Positions 1 through 6,201 of a DNA stretch of 7,988 nt are shown piece after piece. The translations under genes and the position numbers were made by a program. How positions within the stretch are numbered: the first letter of the stretch is position 1; every line of letters begins with the position of its first letter. The notes under the pieces are model-generated. The model made no database searches, was not told the origin of the DNA, and saw only the letters and a list, made by a program, of their open reading frames with translations. The stretch comes from Bifidobacteriaceae bacterium (lineage in GTDB: Bacteria > Actinomycetota > Actinomycetes > Actinomycetales > WQXJ01), in contig JAISTN010000150.1 in NCBI GenBank assembly GCA_031272565.1, positions 1-7,988 on the forward strand, in the 5' to 3' direction.

Positions 1-353
1 CCAGCGACATCGCCGGCCGCAATGCCGCCGCCACCGAGGCCAAGGTGCGGGCGGCGCTGGTAGCCACCGAGGCCACCTTGGAGGCGACCCGAGCGCACAA
101 CGCCAAGCTGTCCAGGCAACTGGCCGGCATCCAGGCCTCGACCGGTTACAAGGTGGTGCGCCGCCTGGCCAAGGCCAAGCGCCGGCTGCCCCGGCCGCTG
201 CGCCGGCTGCTGGGCGCTGGTTTCCGGTTGGTCCGGCGGGCGTTGCGGTTGGTTGGAGGGTGGAGGTCGTTGGCTGATCACTTGGCCGGTGGGCCGCCCG
301 GAAGCGGCCCACCACGGGATAATGGAGCGAGCCATGAGGCCATGACATGGTGA
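1..353 (+). CDS. C-terminal part of a coiled-coil protein with a basic tail (5' end outside the window)
   Basis: The frame is open from base 3 to the TGA at 351-353, giving about 116 residues. No convincing start is visible, so the gene begins upstream. The first 45 or so residues are Ala/Glu/Lys-rich and look helical or coiled-coil (EATLEATRAHNAKLSRQLAG). They are followed by ASTGYKVVRRLAKAKRRL and a strongly basic, Arg/Leu-rich stretch, then a Gly/Pro-rich end. From memory of the families, a coiled coil followed by an S-x-x-Y-[KR] basic tail is often attached to the C-terminus of actinobacterial glycosyltransferases or methyltransferases of surface-glycan loci, so the missing part could be such an enzyme. 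The basic amphipathic tail could touch the membrane or a partner (inference). The protein at 6198-7178 shares the L-[ST]-R-Q-L-A-G-x-Q motif and a similar tail. The catalytic role, if any, cannot be determined from this fragment. Confidence 0.8.
   Translation, partial: SDIAGRNAAATEAKVRAALVATEATLEATRAHNAKLSRQLAGIQASTGYKVVRRLAKAKRRLPRPLRRLLGAGFRLVRRALRLVGGWRSLADHLAGGPPGSGPPRDNGASHEAMTW
288..313 (+). repeat. Perfect inverted repeat, 10-bp stem with 6-base loop
   Basis: GGTGGGCCGC (288-297) and GCGGCCCACC (304-313) are exact reverse complements around the loop CCGGAA. The repeat lies inside the last codons of the coiled-coil gene, 38 bases before its stop codon and about 70 bases before the presumed start of the next gene. 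No T-run follows, so it is not a standard intrinsic terminator. It could be an mRNA processing or stability element, or a by-product of GGPPGSGPP-type coding in GC-rich DNA. Confidence 0.6.
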
Positions 354-370
354 CGGAGACCAGAATTGCA

Positions 371-377
371 GGGGAGG
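371..377 (+). promoter_or_regulatory. Shine-Dalgarno sequence that favours the GTG start at 383
   Basis: GGGGAGG lies 5 bases before a GTG at 383-385. The competing ATG at 347 has only a GAGG at 336-339, and the codons between 347 and 382 (AGA, ATT, GCA) are unlike those of the rest of the gene. Starting at 383 gives MTEGSSAAKRVLYVAWGF, which matches the paralogue's MAEPASGKRILYVAWGF in length and position. Confidence 0.6.
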
Positions 378-382
378 CGACG

Positions 383-1687
383 GTGACGGAGGGAAGCAGC
401 GCGGCCAAGCGCGTGTTGTACGTGGCTTGGGGCTTCCCGCCGTTTAGCGGCTCGGGCGTGTGGACGCCGCTGGCCTGCGTTAACGCCCTGGCGGCGCGCG
501 GCCACCAGGTGACAGTGCTGACGGCCGATGCCGACACCTTCGCGGTGGTACAAGGCGGCGACCCGGGCCTGGTGGACCGGGTGGACCCCAGGGTCAAGGT
601 GGTGCGGGTGCCCATGCCGCCCAGCCAGAAAGACCCGGTGCTGAACCGCTGGTCCAAGCACCGGGTGCTGAACCAGGCCGAATGGATCCGGCTGGCAGAA
701 GACCGCTGGCGGGGTGTCTTCCCCGAGCCCTTGGGGACGGGTTGGTTTCCGCAGTGGTACCCGGCGGCCGGCGCCGCCGCCCGGCGGTTGCACCAGGCGG
801 AGGGCTTTGACCTGGTGTTGGCGACGGCCAGCCCGTGGGTTGACTTCTCGGTGCCCCTGCGCCTGAACCTGGACACCGATGTGCCGTTTGTGCTCTATGA
901 CCGCGATTCGTGGCTGTTCAACGTCTTCACCGGTGAGCCTTACCCGCAGGCGCCGCAGATCCGGCCACTGCTGGACCTGGCCCTGAGCCGCTGCGTCCAA
1001 GCCTGGTACATCAACCCGCCCATTGCCGAACTGCACCAACGCGAGTTTCCGCAGCACGCGGCCAAGATCCAAGCGGTCTGCAACGGCTGGGACCCGGAGT
1101 TTGTGCCGGGGGACATCACGCCACCGCCTCGCCAGCCGGACCGGCCGCTGGTGTTCCGCTATGTGGGCACCATGGTGGGTTTCCCGCTGGGCCTGGCCCT
1201 GGAGGGCTGGAAGCAGGCCCGGGCGGCCAGCCCGGCCCTGACCGGGGCGCGCTTCGAACTGGTGGGGCCGGGCAGCCCCCAGCAGTTGGTGGACCAACCG
1301 GACCACGGCATCTTCTTCACCGGCCCCAAGCCCAGGACCGAACTGCCGGATCTGTACCGGCAGACCGACGCCCTGGTCTTCCTGAAGGAAGGCGGCGGGC
1401 TGGTCACCTCCGGCAAGGTCTACGAATATGTAGCCACCGGCCTGCCGGTCGTTTCGGCCATCGACCTGGGGCATGACGCCCGCCGGGTGCTGGGGGGCCG
1501 GCCGCTGTGGTTCGACGCCGCCGAGTTGACCCCGGCCGCCCTGGCGGATGCCCTAGTGGCCGCCGCAGAACACGTGCCGGCTGAAGACGAAGTGGCGGCG
1601 GCGCTGCGCCATGGCCTGGCATTTGGGCGGCCCCAGGTGCTGGCCGCGGCCTTCGATCAACTTGAGGTAGCCCTGGGATGGGCGTGA
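383..1687 (+). CDS. GT4-like GT-B glycosyltransferase, first copy (A1)
   Basis: Predicted cytoplasmic glycosyltransferase of about 434 residues, a normal length for a GT-B enzyme. The N-terminal half opens with KRVLYVAWGFPP (residues 9-20), a first beta strand and Gly-containing loop, followed by RGHQVTVLT (39-47), typical of the GT4 acceptor domain. DRDSW is at 173-177 and NGWDP at 234-238, near the domain boundary. The C-terminal donor domain has the strand RYVGT, then KEGG with Glu336, and SGKVYEYVATGLPVV (343-357), the usual GT4 nucleotide-sugar region, then HDARRVL (364-370). I see no signal peptide or membrane segment. The GTG at 383 is preferred on the basis of its ribosome site, the match to the paralogue and codon use; the alternative is ATG at 347, which would overlap the upstream stop. 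The gene overlaps the next by 10 bases. It is a paralogue of 3293-4624. Sugar donor and acceptor are unknown; surface-glycan synthesis is inferred from context. Confidence 0.88.
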   Translation: MTEGSSAAKRVLYVAWGFPPFSGSGVWTPLACVNALAARGHQVTVLTADADTFAVVQGGDPGLVDRVDPRVKVVRVPMPPSQKDPVLNRWSKHRVLNQAEWIRLAEDRWRGVFPEPLGTGWFPQWYPAAGAAARRLHQAEGFDLVLATASPWVDFSVPLRLNLDTDVPFVLYDRDSWLFNVFTGEPYPQAPQIRPLLDLALSRCVQAWYINPPIAELHQREFPQHAAKIQAVCNGWDPEFVPGDITPPPRQPDRPLVFRYVGTMVGFPLGLALEGWKQARAASPALTGARFELVGPGSPQQLVDQPDHGIFFTGPKPRTELPDLYRQTDALVFLKEGGGLVTSGKVYEYVATGLPVVSAIDLGHDARRVLGGRPLWFDAAELTPAALADALVAAAEHVPAEDEVAAALRHGLAFGRPQVLAAAFDQLEVALGWA

Positions 1688-3300
1688 CAGTGCACCGCCT
1701 GGCGGTCGCGGCCTGGCCCGGCCTAGGTGAGCCCGCGGCCGGCCCGGCGCCGGCCGCCGGTTGGCAGCAGGTGGACCTGACGGCCAACGGCGTGGAGGAG
1801 CTGGTGGCGGAACTGGCGGCTGTGCTGGACGCGGGCGGCCAGGCGGCCTGGGTGCTGTATTCGCTGGGACCGCACGCCACGGTCTTGCCCGTGCTACACC
1901 GCCTGGTTAACCAGCGCTCCGACGCGGTGGCGGCGGCCAGTGCGGCGGCGGCCGAACGCTTGGCCGGCCTGCTGGAGGCCGGCCGTGACCTGGCGCAGTT
2001 GGTTTACCCGCCGGTACTGGGCGAGGGGGCACCGGCGGGGCCGCCGGCCCCGCCGGAGCTCCCCCGGGTCGAGGTGACCGACCGGCCGGTGCCGCCCGGG
2101 GCGCCCTGGCTGCGGCTGACGCCCACTGGTGTGCAAGTTGCAGGCGCAGCGGTGAATCCGCTGCAGGCCCGGGCCCTGCGGGCCCGGGTGGGGCCAACCC
2201 CGGCAGGGGATGGGCATCGCCTCTTGGTGGCCCCGGCCAACTGGGCTGGCCAGGGGCGGGCCTGGGCCCAGGCGGTGCAGGACCACGTACCGGGCTGGGA
2301 GGCCAAGAACCTGCAACTGCGCCTGTCAACCGGCGCCGGGCTGGTCTTCGAGGCCGATATGACAGTTGAAGGCGAACAGTGGGTCAGCCCTGTGACCAGG
2401 GCCGACCTTGCCCTGCAGGCCGTCTGGCCGGCCACCCATCTGCTGTGGGAAGACCTAATGGACTTTGCCGGCTGGGACTGGCTGGGCGAACCAGTGGTGT
2501 CACCGGCTGGTGCCAGGAGAGCCATCGGGCATTTGAAGGAGACCGGCCGCCAGGTCGCGGTGCTGGTGCACGGTAGCGCCGGCCGCACCCCTGCCACCCA
2601 CGCCGCCTGGTACCCCTGGTCGCCGTTCCGCTTTGGCCGGGACTCCTTCCAGACCGCCATGATCAACCGGGCGGTGGCCGTGCACCAGGCCCTGGAGGGG
2701 CTGGATGTGCCCCTGTTCACGGCCACATTGGACATGCTGGATTTCCTGCCGCAGGCCACCTGGGTGCCAATCGTGATTGGGCGGCAAGACTTTGCCCCAG
2801 CCCCGGCCTGGCGGCCGCGCGGGCGCCTGAAGGTGGCCCACATTCCGTCCAGCGGGCTGCTGAAAGGTTCGGCGGAGGTGGACGCCGCCCTGGACGGCCT
2901 GGACCGGGCCGGGGTGATCGAATACGTCCGCCTGCAAGGAGTATCGCCCCTGGTGATGCCCTTGGTGGTGCGCCAAATGGACGTGGTGGTGGACCAGATC
3001 GTGCTGGGCAACCCGGCCACCTTGATGAACCAGACACTGGCGGCCGGGCGGCTGGCGGTGGCGTACATCGCGCCGCACGTGCGCCGGCGCTACCCGGAAC
3101 CGGCGCCGGTGGTGCAGGCCGACCCATCCACCATCGCTGACGTGATTGAGGACATCGCGCGGGACCCGGCGGCCTACCAGGCGGTGGCGGCGGCCGGGCC
3201 GGCCTTCGCCCGGGCCTGGCACGATGGCCGGGCGGCGGCTGAAGCCCTGCGGCAGGGATTTCTGGAAGCGGGACTGGCCGGAGGTGAGGCCCATGGCTGA
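1678..3300 (+). CDS. Predicted GT-B-type glycosyltransferase with an extra N-terminal domain (B1)
   Basis: 540 residues, starting at ATG 1678 with GAGGT at 1664-1668. Residues 1-178 form an Ala/Pro-rich domain of unknown function containing LVYPP (108-112) and GVQVAG (151-156). The core starts at LLVAPANWAGQG (182-193). It continues with HGSAGRTP, His308 and YPWSPF (298-317), then LDMLDF and TWVP (351-364), KVAHIPSSGLLKGS (385-398, with His388 and Lys396), VIEYVRLQGV, DVVVDQ (435-440) and RRYPEP (469-474). From memory, this motif series (HGS-x-x-R-x-P, VxHxPS-x-x-x-KG, DVVVDQ) belongs to actinobacterial GT-B glycosyltransferases. In those, the last part usually reads EAMAxGR, but here it is NQTLAAGR (451-458), with Gln452 in place of Glu. 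No signal peptide or membrane helix is visible. It is closely related to 7175-7988 and more distantly to 4621-6201. Glycosyl transfer is a family inference; the substrate is unknown. Confidence 0.82.
   Translation: MGVTVHRLAVAAWPGLGEPAAGPAPAAGWQQVDLTANGVEELVAELAAVLDAGGQAAWVLYSLGPHATVLPVLHRLVNQRSDAVAAASAAAAERLAGLLEAGRDLAQLVYPPVLGEGAPAGPPAPPELPRVEVTDRPVPPGAPWLRLTPTGVQVAGAAVNPLQARALRARVGPTPAGDGHRLLVAPANWAGQGRAWAQAVQDHVPGWEAKNLQLRLSTGAGLVFEADMTVEGEQWVSPVTRADLALQAVWPATHLLWEDLMDFAGWDWLGEPVVSPAGARRAIGHLKETGRQVAVLVHGSAGRTPATHAAWYPWSPFRFGRDSFQTAMINRAVAVHQALEGLDVPLFTATLDMLDFLPQATWVPIVIGRQDFAPAPAWRPRGRLKVAHIPSSGLLKGSAEVDAALDGLDRAGVIEYVRLQGVSPLVMPLVVRQMDVVVDQIVLGNPATLMNQTLAAGRLAVAYIAPHVRRRYPEPAPVVQADPSTIADVIEDIARDPAAYQAVAAAGPAFARAWHDGRAAAEALRQGFLEAGLAGGEAHG
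2168..2188 (+). repeat. Perfect 9-bp inverted repeat with 3-base loop inside B1
   Basis: CCCGGGCCC (2168-2176) and GGGCCCGGG (2180-2188) are exact reverse complements around TGC. They lie where the N-terminal domain of B1 joins the glycosyltransferase core (residues 164-171). All-GC palindromes are expected to some degree in DNA this rich in GC, so a function is not implied. Confidence 0.5.
3280..3287 (+). promoter_or_regulatory. Strong Shine-Dalgarno site of the second A gene
   Basis: GGAGGTGA matches the consensus complement of the 16S rRNA end and lies 5 bases before ATG 3293. It sits inside the end of B1, so A2 is probably translated both by coupling and by its own initiation. It rules out longer in-frame starts, which extend back to 3146 inside B1. 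Confidence 0.8.
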
Positions 3301-4624
3301 ACCGGCCAGCGGCAAGCGAATCCTGTATGTGGCCTGGGGTTTCGCGCCCCACCGGGGCCCTGGCACATACCGGCCCTTGGCCACCGTCAATGTGCTGGCC
3401 GCCCGCGGCCACCAGGTGACGGTGCTGACCGTGGGCACCGACACGTTCGATGTCGCAGTGGGCGGCGACCATTCGCTGCTGGCGGCGGTGGACCCCCGGG
3501 TGCGGCTTGTCCGGGTGGACGTGCCGCCCACCTTCCATGACCCGGTGGTGAACCGCTGGCCGGCCGGCCGGGTGGCGGATCCGGCCTGGAACCGGGCAGC
3601 GGCCGCCATCTGGGAGCAGCGCTTCCCGGACGCGACCTACGGCATCTGGCTGGCGCCCCTACTGGCGGCGGCCCGGCAACTGCATGGCGCCGCGCCCTTC
3701 GACTTGGTGATCGCCACGGGCAACCCCTACGTTGACTTCGGTGTGGCACTGCTGCTGGGCCAGGAGAGCGGCGTGCCGGTGGTGCTGGATGACCGCGATT
3801 CGTGGTACTTCAACGTCTACACCGGCCAGCCGGCGCACAATGCGGCCGGAGTGCGGCCCTGGCTGGAACTGGCCCTGGACGTGGCGCAGGAGTTCTGGCT
3901 GGTCAACCCCCCGCTGGCGGCCATCCATGAGGCCCAGTTCCCGGGCGCGGAGGGCAAGGTGCAGGTGGTGGAAAACGGCTGGGATCCGCGCTTCTCACCG
4001 GTTGACCCGGCGGCGCCGCGGACCTGGGGTGGCCGTGGCCCGGCGGGCAATGGCGTGGACTTCAGCTTTGTCGGCACCATCAGCCCGGCCCTGCCCGCCC
4101 AGTTGATGGTCGACGCCTGGGCCAAAGCGCGGGCGGCCGAACCTTCACTGGCGGCTGGGACGCTGCGCTTTGTGGGCCACTACGGCTACAGCGGGGCCGT
4201 GTCAGACCGGCAGCGGGCCTTGGCGGCGGCGGCTCAGCGCCACGGCGTCGAGTTCACCGGCCGCAAGGCCAAGTCGGAACTGATGCAGGTCTACGCGAAC
4301 ACCGATGTGCTGCTGTTCGCCAAAGAGGGCGGCCACCTGGTGACCAGCGGCAAGGTCTACGAATACGTGGCCACCGGGCTGCCCATTGTCGCGCTGATCA
4401 AACCGGGCCATGACGCCCGCCGGGTGCTGGCCGGCTATCCGCTGTTGTTTGAGGCGGCGGAGGTGTCGGTGCCGGCCGTGGCGGAGGCGATGGTGCGGGC
4501 GGCCCGCCACCAGCCAACCGAAGCCGAACTGGCGGCGGCCCGGCAGTACGGGGCGGGCTACAGCCGTGAGGCGATCTTCACCCGGGCGTTTGACCGGCTG
4601 GACCGGACCTTGGGGTGGGCATGA
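3293..4624 (+). CDS. GT4-like GT-B glycosyltransferase, second copy (A2)
   Basis: 443 residues and colinear with A1 along its whole length. KRILYVAWGFAP is at 8-19, RGHQVTVLT at 38-46, FDLVIATGNPYVDFG at 136-150, DRDSW at 167-171, NGWDP at 228-232, FVGT at 259-262, KEGG with Glu345, SGKVYEYVATGLPIV at 352-366 and HDARRVL at 373-379. It should be a soluble enzyme using a nucleotide-sugar donor. Differences from A1 cluster in the acceptor half (GPGTYRP against GSGVWTP; TYGIWLAPLL against GTGWFPQWYP). After FVGT it also carries a longer insertion, with AQLMVDAWAKAR and GHYGYSGAVSDRQ. This suggests a different acceptor or linkage rather than a redundant copy (inference). It overlaps the end of B1 by 8 bases and shares ATGA with B2. 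The start is fixed by a strong ribosome site; the in-frame extension to 3146 is Arg-rich out-of-frame B1 sequence and is rejected. Confidence 0.9.
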   Translation: MAEPASGKRILYVAWGFAPHRGPGTYRPLATVNVLAARGHQVTVLTVGTDTFDVAVGGDHSLLAAVDPRVRLVRVDVPPTFHDPVVNRWPAGRVADPAWNRAAAAIWEQRFPDATYGIWLAPLLAAARQLHGAAPFDLVIATGNPYVDFGVALLLGQESGVPVVLDDRDSWYFNVYTGQPAHNAAGVRPWLELALDVAQEFWLVNPPLAAIHEAQFPGAEGKVQVVENGWDPRFSPVDPAAPRTWGGRGPAGNGVDFSFVGTISPALPAQLMVDAWAKARAAEPSLAAGTLRFVGHYGYSGAVSDRQRALAAAAQRHGVEFTGRKAKSELMQVYANTDVLLFAKEGGHLVTSGKVYEYVATGLPIVALIKPGHDARRVLAGYPLLFEAAEVSVPAVAEAMVRAARHQPTEAELAAARQYGAGYSREAIFTRAFDRLDRTLGWA

Positions 4625-6201
4625 GTGGCGTGACGGTGGACAAGGTCCGGGTGCTGGCCGTTGGCCTGACTGGTGACGGCTGGGAGGTGCCGGCCGTGGT
4701 GGCGGGCGCGGCCTGCCGCAAACTGGAACTGGCGGACGGGTCCAACCCGGACCAGGCGGCGGCGCAGTTGGTCCACGCCGTGGTCGGGGCCGGCCCCAGT
4801 GCCGGCGGCGTGGCGGTGACCGTGGCGCGCGAGCCGGCCGCCTTGGCGGCGGTGGCGGCAGCGGCCGGGGCGCTCGATGGCGTCTTGGCGGTCCCGCACC
4901 TGGACGCGGCCGGGCGCCTGGTCGAATTGCTGGCGGCCGGCCGGACCCCGGCCTCGCTGGTGTACCCGCCGCTACCGGTCACCGATGTGGCCGCGCTGCC
5001 CCTGGCGGTGGTGGAGGGCCCTGTGACGGAAGGCCAGTCCTGGCTGCAATTGGGGCCGGCTGGCGTCCAGGTGGCTGGTGGGTCCCTGCCGCCCCTGCAG
5101 CGGACGGCGTTGCTTGAGCGGGCGGCGCTGGGCGGGCCGGCGGCCGGGGCCGGCGGGCCGGCCTCGGTGGACCAGGCGGCGCGCGCCTTGCTGATTGGCC
5201 CGGCCAACTGGGGTGGCCAGGGCCAGGCCTGGGCCCAGGCGGTGGTTGACTATCTGCCTGGCTGGCGGGCACAGGCTCTAGCGGTGGTGGGGCGGCCGGT
5301 GGCGGAGTTCCACGATGCCGATTTGACGGTCCAGGAAGATGATTGGCTCAGGCCCGTCACCAGGGCGGATCTGGCCTGGCAGGCCGTGGGTCCGGCCTCA
5401 CATGTGCTGCTGGAATCCCTGCGCCCGCTGGTGGCGGTGGATCAAGCCCGCGAACCGGACCTGGATGCGCCCGGCTTGGCTTGGGGTGACATCGGGCAAC
5501 TGCAGGCCGCCGGGCGGCGGGTGGCTGTGGTGTTGCACCCGGGTGATCTGGACCGTTTGACGGCGGCAGGTGTCGCCCACTTAACGGCGGCCGGCCTGCC
5601 CACGTTCGTTTCCAGTCCCGAACTGCTGGATGCCCTGCCGGGGGCGGCCTACCTGCCGCCGGTGCTGGGCCGCTGGGCGTTGGCACCGGCCGAACCGGTG
5701 CTACAGCCGGGCATCACCCCCCGGGTGGCGCGGCTGCTGGCCGGGCCGGCCGAGGGCCCGCTGGGCGTGGCGCTGGAGGCGGGACTGGGCCACTTGGCCG
5801 CCCTGGGGCTGATCGACTACCGGCGCTGGGAGCCGGACTCGCCGGCTCTGGCGCCGGCCCTGGTGGCCCGGGCCGTGCGCCAGGTGGATGTGGTGGTGGA
5901 CCGGCTGGAGGCGCCGGGGCTGAGCTTGATTGGGCTGCAGGCCCTGGCGGCCGGCCGGTTGGTGCTGGCCAACCTGCCGGCCGGGCTGGCGCGGCGCTAC
6001 CCGCAGCCGCCACCGGTGCTGGCGGTGGGCCCGGGCGAACTGACAGACCTGATTGCGGAGGTGGCATTGGTGCGGCCGGCCTACCGGGACCTGGCGGCGA
6101 CGGGGCCGGCCTACGCGGCGGCGGTGCATGGTGGAGAGGTGGCGGCTAGGGTGCTGGCCAGGGATTTCTTGGCGGACCCGGCAGAAGGGACAGCGGCATG
6201 A
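4621..6201 (+). CDS. Diverged paralogue of B1; glycosyltransferase-like, possibly altered or non-catalytic (B2)
   Basis: 526 residues from ATG 4621, whose ATGA overlaps the A2 stop; a GTG six bases earlier is a less likely start. It parallels B1 from end to end: N-terminal domain with SLVYPPLPV (112-120) and LQLGPAGVQVAGG (142-154), core start LLIGPANWGGQG (190-201), AWAQAVVDYLPGW, RPVTRADLAWQAV, QVDVVVDR (421-428), ALAAGR and ARRYPQPPPV (457-466). But the HGS-x-x-R-T-P-x-x-H-x-x-x-YP-x-SPF segment of B1 and B3 is missing (here VVLHPGDLDRLTAAGV), DMLDF reads ELLDA, and the VAHxPS...KGS loop has become RLLAGPAEGPLGV with neither His nor Lys. The frame is intact and codon use resembles its neighbours, so it is not an obvious pseudogene. 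It may bind another substrate, or serve as a non-catalytic partner of A2 or B1. It holds the only in-frame TTA codon I found (5581-5583). Confidence 0.8.
   Translation: MSGVTVDKVRVLAVGLTGDGWEVPAVVAGAACRKLELADGSNPDQAAAQLVHAVVGAGPSAGGVAVTVAREPAALAAVAAAAGALDGVLAVPHLDAAGRLVELLAAGRTPASLVYPPLPVTDVAALPLAVVEGPVTEGQSWLQLGPAGVQVAGGSLPPLQRTALLERAALGGPAAGAGGPASVDQAARALLIGPANWGGQGQAWAQAVVDYLPGWRAQALAVVGRPVAEFHDADLTVQEDDWLRPVTRADLAWQAVGPASHVLLESLRPLVAVDQAREPDLDAPGLAWGDIGQLQAAGRRVAVVLHPGDLDRLTAAGVAHLTAAGLPTFVSSPELLDALPGAAYLPPVLGRWALAPAEPVLQPGITPRVARLLAGPAEGPLGVALEAGLGHLAALGLIDYRRWEPDSPALAPALVARAVRQVDVVVDRLEAPGLSLIGLQALAAGRLVLANLPAGLARRYPQPPPVLAVGPGELTDLIAEVALVRPAYRDLAATGPAYAAAVHGGEVAARVLARDFLADPAEGTAA

Noticed and set aside
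288..313. Intrinsic terminator at the end of the left-edge gene
   Set aside because: The stem is strong but no T-run follows, and it lies within the coding sequence, 38 bases before the stop codon.
278..1474. Long open frame on the minus strand (398 codons) opposite A1
   Set aside because: It mirrors the GC-rich A1 gene, its protein is Arg/His/Gln/Pro-rich with no recognisable motif, and A1 has clear family motifs on the other strand.
3146..3292. N-terminal extension of A2 back to 3146
   Set aside because: The extra 49 residues are Arg/Pro-rich out-of-frame B1 sequence, and the GGAGGTGA site points to ATG 3293.
2500..3609. Long minus-strand open frame across the B1-A2 joint
   Set aside because: It crosses two well-supported + strand genes, has no domain-like pattern, and is explained by the scarcity of stop codons in GC-rich DNA.
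4615..4620. GTG start of B2 six bases upstream
   Set aside because: ATG 4621 gives the ATGA overlap seen at the other joints; the two extra residues would not change the annotation.
5100..5170. GC-rich near-palindromes (GGCCGG runs) as a possible recombination or protein-binding site
   Set aside because: Similar GGCC/CCGG runs occur throughout the window and follow from Ala/Gly/Pro codons in very GC-rich DNA.
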